Source: Zanthoxylum bungeanum (Eukaryota > Streptophyta > Magnoliopsida > Sapindales > Rutaceae). Taken from it: DNA of 64,000 nt. Of the stretch, positions 1 to 11,463 are shown piece by piece (within the stretch, counting starts at the first letter, position 1; the number at the start of each line of letters is the position of its first letter). The DNA is taken from positions 1 to 64,000 of the forward strand of contig SKCR01033656.1 in assembly GCA_019454045.1 (NCBI GenBank), given 5' to 3'. The position numbers were made by a program, and so were the translations under genes. The notes beneath the pieces were generated by a model. It saw nothing but the letters and a program-made list of their open reading frames with translations, made no database searches and was not told where the DNA came from.

Positions 1-1940
1 CATATTAATTTTGGAGAATGGAAACTTGCAAGGGCGTTTTTGACAAAGTGCAGTTTTGGAAATTCCAGTTTTTGCGTATCTGTCGTATTTGGGCATAACC
101 TTTTACTCTGATATCGGATTGAGCTGATTCAAGTTCCTGATTAAAGAAGACTCAAAATCTACGACTTTGAAAGACAAACTAATTTCGAATTCGGAAGATT
201 TAATGCCCGAAATTGATGAACCATCCAGAATTGTGTTGTTTTTAATTATTAAAGTCATTTTCCAAACATTTTCAAAGCAAAAAAATAAATTAATAAATAA
301 ATAATAAAAATTATCAAATCACCACCAAACATGATAAGCAATTAGTGGAGCAATTAATAATGGATTTGGTGAAATAATTAGTAGAGAAATTGATAATGGA
401 TTTTGGTGGAGAATTTGATGGATGATTTGATGGAGGTAAATATTTGCCTATAAATACTAATCTATTTCATTTGTAAATTCATACTTTCTTCTTTGAATTC
501 CTAATGAATAAATAAGAAGATTGTATCTTGTTCGTTTATTTACAGCTTTCAGTAATTAATTTCCGCTTTCGCACTTTCTTTTCTTTACTTTTCAGTTTTA
601 ACTTTCCACAATTTACTTTTACGCACAATCCTTTCCTTTCTTTACTTTACAGTTTTTTATTTTTCAAGCAATGAGGAGGTAACTCCCCATTGCTGGGGTA
701 AAATGTAAAGCTTTTATTATTACTATTTAGATTAATTTCCCTTAATTATAATATATAAACTATTTAAAATCTGACTAATGAGGATATCGATATATTGGCT
801 GGTTGGAATTAATTATAAATTGGTTTTAACCTGATGAAGTATGGATGCCGCCTGGTTGGTCAGTTGGTAGTTTTATTAATTTGACTTAATCAGGATACCG
901 CCTATATGGTTGGTTGGTAATTATCACACAAAGTTAATATATATATTAAGGGAGATATCTAAAATAGTAGTAATAAAAGTTGATCCTCTAACCCCAAAAT
1001 TTTCTTTTATTGTACTTTTACTTTATTTACTTTTAGCATTTACTTTTCAGCAATTTACTTTTCAGTAATTTACTTTTACTTTTTTCTTTTACTTTATACT
1101 TTATACTTTTACTTTTTACTTTATTTACTTTTTAGCAATTTACTTTTCAGTATTTAATTTTCAGCAATTTACTTATGTCTTTTTTTTATTTAAATTTTTA
1201 CTACCCGTAAATATGTGTCGTAAAATAAGCTATTATCTGGGGCTGTGATGAAATCCATTATCACCGTTTATAAAGGGTTAGATTGTGTTTTGGGTAATAT
1301 AAAAGTTTATTTATTGAGCCTTAGTCTTAATACTTCTTGTTAAATGGCCATTAATAAGATTGATTCGTAAACTTAAAATAAACTTGGAAAAGGGATTTTA
1401 GGTTTAAGACCTAGACTCAATAGCCCATGATCTTCCTTGAGGATAGATAACCTTTTAATAGATTTCCTTACAGGATAGGAATATACCTGTCGGGCGGGGG
1501 GTAGCCATAATTGGAACTTAATCTTAATGAATTCAGATAACTTAATGTTATAGGAATATGATTCATTGGGTTACCCTGGGTATTTTGTAATTGACCATCG
1601 GAAGAGGCTTTTACATAATTCGTGTTCCAGGTTAATAAACTAATATATTACACATCCTTTAAGATAACCACTTCATCTTTAATTGATATTGGAAGGATTC
1701 ACAACCCTGGATAATTTTATAATTTGAATTTTCTTTAATCTACTTTCGTGCCATTTTTATTTACTCGTTTTAAGTTTTAAGTCACCATTCCAATCAAACA
1801 ATCAATCCATTAGATATTAGTAATCATCTAACCTCATTAAAATTAATAGCATAGATATTAATTACTCGTGGGATCGATACTTTTTATCCTACTTGAACTA
1901 TACGTGCGCTTGCGTTATACTTGTTTGTAAGCACCGGTCA
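1..1940 (+). mobile_element. Athila-type LTR, left end outside the window
   Basis: This matches the 5' LTR of element A (5553-7597) almost throughout: the same TATA region, the same three 'ACCGCC...GGT' units near 785-920, and the same terminal stretch ending ACCGGTCA at 1940. About 190 bp of the LTR start would lie left of the window. No PBS follows 1940, so it is a 3' LTR or a solo LTR. It resembles A's LTR more than the LTR of Z, into whose body it seems to have inserted. Confidence 0.85.
448..456 (+). promoter_or_regulatory. LTR TATA box
   Basis: CTATAAATA at the position equivalent to the TATA boxes of the other LTRs of this family. Transcription would start about 30 bp downstream. Inference from motif and position. 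Confidence 0.6.
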
Positions 1941-2641
1941 GACGTGCATCACTCTACATCGCGACGTGTAAGTGATTCCAAGTCTAAAACCAGTAGCCGC
2001 CACTCATTTTCTTCACCTCTATTCTCATATTCTTCCTTGGCTTCTTCATCTTTTTCTTCATTTTTCTTCAACCAAAACTCTTGATTTTTCCCTTTAATCC
2101 CTCAACCAACTCATTAAAGTACATTTCCTCCATTTCCCCTTTAATTTTTCCCTCTTTATCTCTCGGTTCTTATTCTTCTCCCTCACCACTCTCACCGAAA
2201 CTAACCTCAATCCACTCATTACCTCACCCAAACCACAAATGTAACCCAAAATAACACCCACCCTTTAACTTTCGCATGAACCACTCAGATTTGGGATTCA
2301 AGCTCGTGATTTAGGTGCCTTCGGTCCTCTACTCTTTTTTCATTGTGCGAATTATTTATCAAATTTATGATTTGTAGATTTGTGGTTTGTAGTTAATTTT
2401 ACGAAATTTTTGGGTGTGGCTGTTGTGAAAATTTTGTGTTGTGGTTGTTGAATTCGTAGATTGGGGGCAAATAATTTATGATAAAATTTTGTGTTGTGGT
2501 TGTACTTGGTTTTTGAGACAAATTCGTAGTTTTGGGGGCGAAGGCTGTTTTGTAATTTGTGAATTGTTGTAAGTGTTAGAAATTTTAGGTGAAAAATTTA
2601 TAATTTAGGGGAAACTCTGCCAAAATTTTTAAAAATTAAAA
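1941..2641 (+). other. Non-coding leader of the Z env-like ORF
   Basis: No convincing reading frame. The first half (about 2000-2240) is pyrimidine-rich, dominated by TTC/CTC. The second half is T/G-rich with a partly duplicated segment (TTTTGTGTTGTGGTTGT at about 2430 and 2485). Long pyrimidine-rich leaders before the third ORF are usual in Athila elements and may feed a 3' splice site. Confidence 0.5.
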
Positions 2642-3644
2642 ATGGACCCTAAGAGAATGCTAACCTTAGCGGCATCTGGATCAAGTTACAATGCCACAAA
2701 ATTTATGTCGTCAACCTCTGAGCGTTGTTTGAAAAGGGGATGGGAGAAATTTTGATTATAAAAAAGGATTTTGACATTAACCCCGGGCAGTTTCCCTAGA
2801 TAGATAGAATTATCACCACTTGTTATTGGCATAAGCTTTGCCAACAACCTACCCCAACATGTATACCCGTAGTCCATGAGTTTTATTCCAATTCTTAGAG
2901 CATCAAGCATATCAGATGTTAGTGAGAGGCCAACATGTGATGTTTGATAGATCCACAATTAACTGGTATTATTAGTTGCCCGATATGGAAGTAGATGAAT
3001 ATACTACAGCCACAGAGCATCTAGATATGACCTATCTACACAAAACACTTTGCATCCCCATATTGTATGAGAATATTTGAAGATGAGCTCACGATATCTT
3101 AACCTAGATGCCAGAGTTTGGTTTCATTTCCTATCCCGCACATTGCAGTAAGACACCCATATCACCAATGTAACCGAAGAACAAATGATCTTGTTGTATT
3201 CTCCGCTAGAGGGACATACCATTGATGTGGGTAGACTTATATCGACCAATATAGTTTGGGCAGCACGCTCTTCACAGACTAGACTTTTGTACTGCATCTT
3301 GATCACCAATCTCTGCACACACTGGCTATAGTGCCTATGGACCATAGAGAAGAATCAATGCAGCCCACTATTGCATTAACAACTCGAATTATCTAACAAC
3401 TCCGAGCAGAGAGGCATGCACGGGCTGGTTCTTCTCTACACCTACACCACTATAACAACAACCTCAACCCATTCGGTGACCATCGCGATCCCGTTCTCTG
3501 ACAGAACACATAGAGCGGTTGGAATATGGTGTCGATTACATTGCTCAACTACTTTAACAAATGGCACACCATCGGAGATTGAGTGATGATCAAATTCCAG
3601 CCTATCCAGAGGACGGTAGCGATGATGATGAGGCTGAGGAATGA
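2642..3644 (+). pseudogene. Athila envelope-like ORF (putative plant transposon protein domain), degenerate
   Basis: This is the third ORF that Athila elements carry between integrase and the 3' LTR; its function is unknown. An ATG at 2642 opens a frame with the pattern 'F.S...ERC...GWEKF'. After stops and frameshifts, the best block (about 3100-3331) reads ARVWFHFL, then TEEQMILLY, then DVGRLI. That is the W..FL...L / LLY...G..I.VG pattern of the 'putative plant transposon protein' domain (PF20167 in my recollection). The last stretch reads EYGVDYIAQLL and ends in an acidic DDDEAEE tail with stop at 3642. Stops at about 2750, 3152 and 3331 make it non-functional. It matters because LOG genes take this position in the sister elements. 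Recognition is by motif only, without a search. Confidence 0.65.
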
Positions 3645-4798
3645 TTAAACCACAGTACTATTGTTTCCTTATATTTCTTTTATTTTTTAACACATTGGGG
3701 ACAAGTTTCCTTATATTTATTTCCTTCATATTTTTCTTCCCCAAATATCATGTGTTTTGCGTGTCTTGTATGTTTTAATTTTTGCATGCTTTATTTAAAA
3801 AAAAAAGCTTTAAAAAAAAGAAAAAAGAAAAATATCTAATGATGAGTTTGTTTGTCTTAGTAAAACGTTATAGTAAAAGATAAATGCTAATTTCACTTTT
3901 GAGCCTAATATCTAGGTCAGACTCATATACACTTAAAAAATAGTTATGTAGCAGTTAGATAATAAGAAATGATAAAGTGACTAGTTGAAATAATCAGAGG
4001 TTGATGAATGACCGTTTGCCCAAATATCTGTTTCTGTCTATATTTATTTATGATGTGCTGTATGATGATTAAAAAATGATGAATAAAAAAAGACCAAGCT
4101 TTTACTTAGTAATCGGACGTCTTGCCTGGCCAACAGTGACTGTTTGTGTCAAACTATACGACTTGAGTTATTTAATAAATAAGCTTCTACTTAGTAACCA
4201 GATATTTGCCCTCAATAAGCAGTGATCGTTCTAGTCAAACGGTAAAACTTTTAAAAAATCATACCTCACTTTACGCATATTGTAGTAGACAGAATAATTT
4301 TAAATAGTCAGGTTGGTTTGACCCATGAACTACTGATAATTGAGACAAACTCACCTAATTAATAACTTAGAACTGAAGTTGTTTGCAGAACTATTCACAC
4401 TCATACTTAAAGCGTAATTTATATACTTTGTTCAAAGGAATGGATTTTAGTTATAATATGTATTTCGAAGGTTTCTTTAACTTTGTTGCTAAACATTCTC
4501 TGAGGACATTATATATTTAGTTATTATTTTTCATTTATTTTATTTATTTATTTCTTTTGTTTTTATGTTGTGATTGCAAGTGCATGTAATTAAGATTTAT
4601 GGATATAGTCACTGTAAGCCCTGATAATGCTACACCTCATCCACTAGGGACACCTAAGGGATTAAAGGTTTGTTGCATACGCTAAATGAAACCGTGATCC
4701 CTATAAAAATGGTCTAGATTAGTTTAGTTTTAATTGTTTATTTCATTTTGTTTTGTTTGTCTTGCTTGAGGACTAGCAAAATGTTAGGTTTGTGGGTG
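3645..4798 (+). other. 3' UTR and polypurine tract of element Z
   Basis: Non-coding. It contains the 'ACATTGGGGACAA' motif (about 3690) that follows the last ORF in all the Athila copies here. Two copies of a unit of about 80 bp built around CTTAGTAA and a GTGA..GT..GTCAAAC core lie at about 4097-4255. A conserved segment at 4600-4720 ('ACTAGGGACACCTA') is shared with the other elements. The purine-rich TTAGGTTTGTGGGTG directly before 4799 is the polypurine tract (PPT). Confidence 0.65.
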
Positions 4799-4992
4799 TG
4801 ATGAACGGAAAATATATCAATATTAACCACCTATTTGACCAAATATTTTGTATAGTTTCTCGGGTTTATGAATATTTTGATGTGTTTTTGTATTTTTTAC
4901 AGAAAAATAAAGTTTTGGGACTCAATGGAATCAACTTTGGGCTTTAAAACGACGAAAAAATAGACAAAAGGGCAAAAATAGAAATTTACTGT
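4799..4992 (+). mobile_element. 3' LTR of element Z, first part
   Basis: It starts TGATGAACGG right after the polypurine tract and follows the LTR family start (compare 5553 and 13569). It breaks at 4992, where the minus-strand element G begins. The last five bases, ACTGT (4988-4992), recur at 63046-63050, and the LTR resumes there. So 4799-4992 and 63046-64000 are one LTR split by the insertion. Confidence 0.85.
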
Positions 4993-5552
4993 TGATCGAT
5001 GGTAAACACACACGTAACACAAGCGCATATATCACTCAAGTAGTACAAAATATATTGATCGCATGAGTACTTAATTCTTAAGCTATTAATTTATTGAAGC
5101 TAAATGTTTACGAGTCTCTAATTGATTTGATTATTAGTTGATTGGTGATGGTTACTAAGGACAACTAATTAAAACAGTGTGAAAGTAAATTCTAAAAAGT
5201 AATCAATATTATGAAACTATCTAGGGTTGTGAATCCTTCCAAAATTCTTCTAAATACGAAATGATTATCTTATGTTTGTGAAATATATCGGTTTATTAAC
5301 CTGAAACAAGCACATATGCAAAAGCCTCTGTCGATGATCAAATGCAAACATCGAAAGTAACCCAATTAACTATATGTCTATGTTAACCAAGTTACTCAAG
5401 TTCATTAAGTTCAAATTCCAATTATGACTACCCATGCCCGACAGGTATATATCTATCCTGGAAAGAAATCTCTAAGGTTAATGTGAGATCGTGAGCTATT
5501 GAGTCTAAGGATGAAACCTAAAATCCCTTCGTCAAGTTCATTTTAAGTTTAC
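4993..5552 (-). mobile_element. 3' LTR of G, terminal part (interrupted by A)
   Basis: Reverse complement of the LTR end seen in A (compare 5015-5100 with the reverse of 7480-7580). It continues at 14193 after element A. The shared TTTAC at 5548-5552 and 14193-14197 is A's TSD. Confidence 0.9.
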
Positions 5553-6112
5553 TGATGAGAGGAAAATATATCAATATTTACCGCCCCTTTTACTTAATAT
5601 TTTGTTTAGTTTCTCGGGTTTGATGAACGTTTTGATATGTTTTAGTTAATTTTGCAGATAAAATAATATTAGGACCCAATGAAATCATTTAAGACGAAAT
5701 GTGGGTCAAATTAGGGCAAAAATTGGACTTGATATTTTAATTTTGGAGATTGGAAACTTGAAAGGGCGTTTTTGACGAAGTGCAGTTTTGGAAATTCCAG
5801 TTTTGCGCATATGTCGTATTTTGGGCATAAGTTTTTACTCCGATATCGGATTGAGCTGATTCAAGTTCCAGATTAAAGAATACTCAAAGATATACAAAAG
5901 TGTGTTGTATGTAATTATTAAAGTCATTTTCAATCATTTTCAAAGCAAAAAAATAAATTAATAAATAAATAATTAAATTATCAAATCATCACCAAACATG
6001 ATAAGCAATTAGTGGAGTAATTAATAATGGATTGGTGGAGTAATTAGTGGGGAAATTAATAATGGATTTGGTGGAGAATTTGATGGATGATTTGATGGAG
6101 GCAAAATTTTGC

Positions 6113-6121
6113 CTATAAATA
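6113..6121 (+). promoter_or_regulatory. LTR TATA box of element A
   Basis: CTATAAATA, in the same context (TTTTGCCTATAAATA) as the LTR at 448 and, inverted, in the minus-strand LTRs. Confidence 0.65.
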
Positions 6122-6449
6122 CGAAGCCATTTCATTTGTAAAATTCATACTTTCTTCTTTGAAATTCCTAATGAATAAATAAAAAGATTGTATCTTGTTT
6201 GTTTATTTACAGCTTTCAGTAATTAATTTCCATTTTCGCACTTTCTTTTCTTTACTTTTCAGTTTTTAATTTCTGTAATTTACTTTTACGCACAATCCTT
6301 TCCTTTCTTTACTTTTGCAGTTTTTTATTTTTCAAGCAATGGGGAGGTAATTCCCCCTTGCTGGGGGTGAAAGATAAAGCTTTTATTATTGCTATTTAGA
6401 TTAATCTCCCTTAATTATAATATATCAATTATTTAAAACTTGACTTATT

Positions 6450-6590
6450 GAGGATACCGCTATATTGGCCGGTTGGTAATTAATTATAAATTGGTTTTAA
6501 CCTGACTAAGTATGGATACCGCTTGATTGGTCGGTTGGTAATTAATTATTAATTTGACTTAATCAGGATACCGCCTATATGGCTGGTTGG
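6450..6590 (+). repeat. Three hairpin units in the transcribed part of the LTR
   Basis: Units 'ATACCGC...GG..GGTTGG' at about 6454, 6516 and 6568. Each can fold as ACCGCC pairing with GGC-T-GGT or GG-T-CGGT around a 5-nt AT loop. The same unit occurs in every Athila LTR of the window. Confidence 0.6.
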
Positions 6591-7603
6591 TAATTATCAC
6601 GCAAAGTTAAAATATTATATTAAGGGAGATATCTAAAATAATAGTAATAAAAGTTGATCCTCTAGCCCCAACATTTTCTTTTATTGTACTTTTACTTTAT
6701 TTAATTTCAGCAATTTACTTTTCAGCAATTTACTTTCAGTAATTTACTTTTATTTTTTACTTTTTACTTTTACTTTATTTACTTTTCAGCAATTTACTTT
6801 TCAATATTTAATTTTTAGAATTTTAATTTATGTCTTTTATTTTATTTAAGTTTTTACTATCAGTAAATATGTGTCGTAACTAAGCCAGTTATCTAGGGTT
6901 GTGATGAAATCCAATATCACCGGTTAATAAGGGGTTAAATTATAGTTTGGATAATATAAAGGTTTATTTATTGAGACTTAATCTTAATGTTTTTTATTAA
7001 CTAGCCATTAATAAAATTGATTAGGTAAACTTAAAATGAACTTGGAAAATGGATTTTAGGTTTAAGACCTTAGACGCAGTAGCCCACGATCTTCCTTGAG
7101 GATAGATAACCTTTTAATAGATTTCCTTACAGGATAGGAATATACCTGTCGGGCGGGGTAGCCATAATTGGAACTTAAACTTAATGAATCCAGGTAATTT
7201 GGTTGACATAGACATATGGTTCAATTGGGTTATACTGGGTATTTGTAATCGACCATCGGAAGAGGCTTTTACATAATTTAGTGTTACAGGTTAATAAATT
7301 AATATATTACCCAACTGTAAGATAACCACTTCATCTTTAATAGATATTGGAAGGATTCACAACCCTGGATAGTTTTATAAATTTGAATTTTTTTCAATTT
7401 ACTTTCAAGCAATTTTATTTACTTGTTTTAAGTTTTAAAGTAACCAGCCAATCAAACAATCAATCTATTAGATAGTTGTAAGCATTTAACTCCATAAATT
7501 GATAACAAAAGGTTTTAAGTCCTCGTGGGATCGATACTTTTTATACTACTTGAACGATACGTGCGCTTGTGTTATACGCGTGTGATTACTCCGGTCAAGT
7601 TTT

Positions 7604-7621
7604 TGTCGCCGTTGCCGGGGA
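7604..7621 (+). promoter_or_regulatory. Primer-binding site (tRNA-Asp type) of element A
   Basis: TGTCGCCGTTGCCGGGGA, 6 nt after the LTR end. It has one mismatch to the perfect copy in B (TGGCGCC...). It primes minus-strand DNA synthesis. Confidence 0.85.
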
Positions 7622-7729
7622 CTTATTATCTTTTATTATTAGTTATGAGGTTAAATTCTTTACTTGTATCTAAATTTTCTTTTTACTTGTTGTTTTCGTT
7701 TTCTTGTGTTTCAGGTTCTCAGATCCTTC

Positions 7730-9250
7730 ATGAGACGAACCAGAAGCTTTGAACTCCAACCGCTTGACCCAGAAATTGAAAGAACCATCAGACAGTTGAG
7801 AAAGGAAATGGAAGAAGGCCAAGAAGCTTTAGTCAACATGGAACCTGAACCTTTGGAGGTTGCACCACCAATTCCCATTCGAGACAGAACCATTCCGGTG
7901 GTTGACAGACTCATTTCATGTATTGTCCTTCCTCCCTTACCAGTAAATACATGTGACATCAAAACATGCATTCAGATGATTCAGTTGTCAGTTCAGTTTG
8001 GGGGGAATGCAACTGAAGATCCTAATGCCCACATCAGCAACTTCCTGGAAGTTTGCGGCACTTTCAATTGCAATCGAGAAGCTGAAGAAGCAATGAGACT
8101 GCGTATTTTCCCATACTCCTTGAAAGACAGAGCGAAAGCTTGGCTACATTCACTACCAGCAGGTTCCATCACAACTTGGAACACTTTAGCCACCAAATTT
8201 CTTGCAAAGTACTTTCCACCAGCAAGAACTGGAAAGTTGAGGAATGACATCACATTCTTTGTGCAATAAGACTCAGAAACTATCTACGAAGCTTGGGAAA
8301 GGTTCAATGATTTACTTCAGAAATGTCCTCACCATGAGATTCCAAAATGGCTTCAAGTCCAAACTTTCTATAATGGACTTTCTGGACTGATGAGAACCAC
8401 AATTGATGTTGCTGCTGGAGGAGCTTTGATGGCAAAAGGAGAAGATCAGGCCTGGGACTTAATTGAAGAAATGGCCAACAATAATTTTTTATGGCCAACA
8501 GAAAGGAGCATGATCCAAAGAATTGCAGGAATTTATGAAGTTGGAGGTAACAAAGCACTGAATTCCAAGCTGGATGTGATTTGTAAAAATCTGGAAACTC
8601 TTAACATGAAAGTTAATGGTGGATCCACAAGTTCACTATATGGAGGAGCACCAGAACCAAACCAACTTGAAGAGACGATGAATTATCGCAACAATTTCAA
8701 CCGACAGAGGAACAGTCTATATTCCAACACCTACAACCCAAGGTGGAGGAATCATCCCAATTTTGCATGGAGCAACAATTCAGGGCAAATGAACAACCCA
8801 CCACCCGGATTCCAGCAACAGAACAAAGGCCAGGAGCAGACAAATGAATCAGGAATAACAGAAGTGTTGATCAACTTGAAAAAGATAGAAGCAAAACACG
8901 ACTCTCAAGCAGCAAGATATGATGCTATGTTTCAATCTCAAGCTGCATTAATTCAATGTCAATCTGCTTCTATTAAAGCACTGGAGAATCAAATTGGACA
9001 ACTGGCCAATGCTCATAGTTACAGACCGCCAGGTAACCTTCCAAGCAACACTGAACCAAATCCAAGGAACATGGGGAAGGAGCAATGTCATGCCATCATA
9101 TTAAAAAGCGGTACTGAAATCAACAAAGATGTTGGAGCCAAAACAACTGCTGAGGAAGTTCCAAAAGAAATAAATCAACAGATGGAGGAAAAAGAAGCGA
9201 AGGAAAAAGAACAAATCACTCCACTTTCACCTTTTCCACAACGTCTCTAG
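7730..9250 (+). pseudogene. gag: gag of element A (one internal stop)
   Basis: Codes for the capsid/nucleocapsid polyprotein that packages retrotransposon RNA. The start at 7730 follows a TTTCAGG splice-like motif; the frame runs to 9250 with a single TAA at 8267-8269 (FFVQ-stop-DSETIYEAW). The Athila gag core lies at about residues 85-190 of the frame (DPNAHISNFLEVC, FPYSLKDRAKAWL, FLAKYFPPA). Further on are the usual VQTFYNGL and YSNTYNPRWRNHPNF motifs, a region rich in Q/A (coiled-coil-like), and a basic/acidic KE-rich linker. No CCHC zinc knuckle is visible, as is common in Athila. The TAG at 9248 is where relatives read on into protease. Confidence 0.9.
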
Positions 9251-10059
9251 AAAAATAAACTAGACAAGCAGTTTACTCGATTTCTGGAGATCTTCAAAAA
9301 GCTGCATATCAACATTCCATTTGCAAAAGCGTTGGAACAAATGCCTAGCTATGCCAAATTTATGAAAGACATCCTTTCACGAAAGCGGAGATTGGGAGAT
9401 TATGAGACAGTAGCATTGACGGAAGAATACACATTCAAAGGAAGCTTCCCCCAAAGTTGGAAGACCCTGGCAGTTTCACTGTTCCTTGCACCATATGAGA
9501 ACATGACTTCGGTAAGGATTTATATAATTTAGGTGCAAGTGTTATCTTGATGCATTTTTCTATTTTCAGGAAACTGCAGATTGGAGAAACAATGCCCACT
9601 TTAGTCTCTCTACAACTTGTTGATAGAACGCTCGTATTTCCAAGAGGCGTAGTTGAGGATGTGCTGGGTAAGGTTGACAAATTTATTTTCCCAGTAGATT
9701 TTATTGTCTTTGATATGGAGGAAGACGCAGACGTGCCAATCATCCTCGGGAGACCATTCTTGGCTACTGGTCGAAACATCATTGATGTACAGAAAAGACA
9801 AATAACCATGAGGGTACAAGACCAAGAAGTAACATTCAATGTTTTCAAGGCCATGAATTTTCCAGATGATGAAAAGAATGAGGAATGTTTCAGACTTGAT
9901 GTGATACACAGTACCATTCAGAACTCCAATGCAATACAAAGTTCTACTGACAAACTTAAAACATGTCAATTGCCTGTGGAGCCTGATGATAAAACGTCTT
10001 TTGCACTGAAAAAGCCAATTCTTGCACTACAAGCAACAGAAGAGAAAAAGTTCCACTAG
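9251..10059 (+). pseudogene. Protease region of element A, catalytic Asp lost
   Basis: Retropepsin-type aspartic protease, which would cleave the Gag-Pol polyprotein. The upstream linker is recognisable (LHINIPFAKALEQMPSYAKF at 9303-9362). The active site, DLGAS in relatives, reads NLGAS at 9526-9540, so the catalytic aspartate is gone. Frameshifts near 9430 and a stop at about 9491 add damage. The later conserved block is good: LQLVDRT, PRGVVEDVL, VPIILGRPFLATGR (about 9740-9775), and MRVQDQEVTFNVFKAMNFP. The frame then runs without RT straight into integrase C-terminal sequence. Confidence 0.88.
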
Positions 10060-10388
10060 CTCAACGCATTGGAGGAATTTCACATTCAGCCTTTTGAGAA
10101 TGCCAAATTGTACAAAGAAAATGCAAGGAAAAGATATGATGAGAAGTTAGTGCGCATACAACTGGAACCAAGGCAGAAGGTACTGTTAAACAAATCAAGC
10201 CATGGAAGCCAAAATCACGGTGGTCAGGTCCATTTGTGATCACCAAAGTTTTACTAGATAAAGTAATTGAGTTACATGATCCTGACTCCAACAAAACATT
10301 AAAGGTTAAAAACAAACGTGTCAAGCATTATTGGGGAGAATCATTTGAGCGACAAAATAAAAGTGTCGCACTTTCAGATCTAGCTTAA
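10060..10388 (+). pseudogene. Integrase C-terminal remnant of element A, joined directly to protease
   Basis: It reads FENAKLYKENARKRYDEKLV and then (after a frameshift) WKPKSRWSGPFVITKVL and NKRVKHYWG. This is the tail that follows the DDE core in Athila integrase (compare 45430-45700 in B). The protease linker ends around LQATEEK just before, so RT, RNase H and the integrase core are absent. E has the same join at about 16800-16820. Stop TAA at 10386. Confidence 0.8.
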
Positions 10389-10514
10389 CGAGCTGGCAGT
10401 CACTTCTAGCAGACGATATTAAATTTAGCGCTAGTAGAGAGGCAACCCATGCAATTTATTATAATATTTTATGTATACATGTTGTAGAGTTTTTAATTTT
10501 GTGTGTTATTTTTG

Positions 10515-10690
10515 TAGGGAAAAACACAAACGGAGCATTTTAAGACAGAAGAAATGATGTTTGGCAATCAAAGAAGAGCGCTAATTCATTAGAGATGGCT
10601 GAGTAAGGAATGAATTATTGAGATGCATCCTAATGAATTTATACCAAGCGAGTGGAGTATTGAGTACACAATTATGTTGCCTTAATAATT
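10515..10690 (+). pseudogene. Relic of the Cys-rich accessory ORF
   Basis: DNA here aligns with the C-terminal part of the 160-aa ORF of B (46195-46340): GAAATGATG..., then CATTAGAGATGGCTGAG, then GATGCATCCTAATG. The frame equivalent gives RWLSKE-stop and IEMHPNEF against RDGLSKE and LETHPSGY in B. The Cys-rich part is deleted. It shows that the ancestor of A carried the same accessory ORF before LOG. Confidence 0.65.
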
Positions 10691-10809
10691 GTTTTGATTT
10701 GATTTTCTTTTGTACTTTTATTTATTTTCGCCGACAAGATTTAAACTTTTTGACTTTTCATGATTATTTTAACGTTCTTCTAATAATTGTCATTTGGCAG
10801 ATACTAATG

Positions 10810-10899
10810 TAATTATTACTCACCCTTTTCAGGATCTATAAATTCAGCTCGTCAGACTTCTCTTCTACACATCGTGATAAAAATTTAGATTAGAGAAAA
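10810..10899 (+). promoter_or_regulatory. Conserved block before LOG1: splice-acceptor-like and TATA-like motifs
   Basis: CTCACCCTTTTCAGG has AG at 10831-10832 and looks like a strong plant 3' splice site. CTATAAATT (10836-10844) lies 56 nt before the ATG. The same two motifs stand in the same order before LOG2 (17600-17627) and LOG3 (46650-46676). Either LOG is made from a spliced subgenomic RNA or it has its own core promoter. Confidence 0.5.
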
Positions 10900-11463
10900 A
10901 TGGAAACAACTTCCAAGAGACGAGTTACTCATATATGTGTGTTTTGTGGATCTAATTCTGGGAGCAAGCCAGAATATATGGAGGCCGCAAAGGAATTGGG
11001 GAGAGTTATTGCTGAACGGAACATGCATTTAGTATATGCCGGTGGCAATCTTGGATTAATGGGATATGTTTCAAAAGCCGTGCAAGAAGGTGGCAGCCAT
11101 ATTTTGGGGATCATTCCAAAACCATTAGTAGAGACAGGCCTCATCGGAGATTCAAACGGAGAGGAATGTATTGTCCCAGACATGTCTGAACAACTCATTG
11201 AAATGGTCAATCACGCTGACGCCTTCATTGCTTTACCTCGCGGGCTAGGCATGTTGGAGGAAATATTCACAGTAGCATCTTGGGCAAATTTGAACATCAA
11301 CCAGAAACCCATTGGATTACTTAATGTGGATGAATTTTTTGATTTTCTTTTCGTATTTCTTGTAGATGCTAACAGACTTGGGCTTATCTCGAAACCGATA
11401 AAGGACATATTCTTAATTGCGAGAAAAGCCGAAGAATTGATTAACCAAATCCTAGCCTTTTAA
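10900..11463 (+). CDS. LOG1: LOG-family cytokinin riboside 5'-monophosphate phosphoribohydrolase-like, active site altered
   Basis: LOG enzymes (PF03641 fold) release free cytokinin bases from the riboside monophosphates in the cytosol/nucleus. The 187-aa uninterrupted frame shows ICVFCGSNSG (12-21), LVYAGGNLGLMG (44-55), GIIPKPL (70-76), HADAFIALP (105-113) and KPIGLLNV. The hallmark PGGxGTxxE reads PRGLGMLEE (113-121), and the usual Arg of the M.ER motif is Gln (MSEQ, 95-98), so catalysis is probably lost. The frame continues after the stop at 11461 (TAA where LOG2 and LOG3 have GAA) to a second stop at 11551, through GKKRKLD and DLNR; the ancestral protein was therefore about 217 aa. Plant LOG genes have several introns and this copy has none, as expected of a cDNA capture. 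It lies inside element A, after integrase. Confidence 0.88.
   Translation: METTSKRRVTHICVFCGSNSGSKPEYMEAAKELGRVIAERNMHLVYAGGNLGLMGYVSKAVQEGGSHILGIIPKPLVETGLIGDSNGEECIVPDMSEQLIEMVNHADAFIALPRGLGMLEEIFTVASWANLNINQKPIGLLNVDEFFDFLFVFLVDANRLGLISKPIKDIFLIARKAEELINQILAF

Larger units (their letters stand above)
5553..7597 (+). mobile_element. 5' LTR of element A
   Basis: Starts TGATGAGAGG and ends ..CTCCGGTCA, directly followed by the PBS region. Length is 2045 bp. It contains a TATA box at 6113, T-rich ACTTTTCAG-like repeats (6690-6830), and three hairpin units (6450-6590). Confidence 0.9.

Noticed and set aside
2686..3345. Two minus-strand frames (2686-2958, 3124-3345)
   Set aside because: The plus strand carries the recognisable Athila third-ORF motifs; the minus frames show none.
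1..4798. The LTR at 1-1940 as the 5' LTR of Z
   Set aside because: No PBS after 1940, and it is closer to A's LTR than to Z's LTR (63046-64000).
10900..11463. LOG1 as an ordinary host LOG gene
   Set aside because: No introns, inside an LTR element with TSD, same flanks as LOG2 and LOG3, altered catalytic motif.
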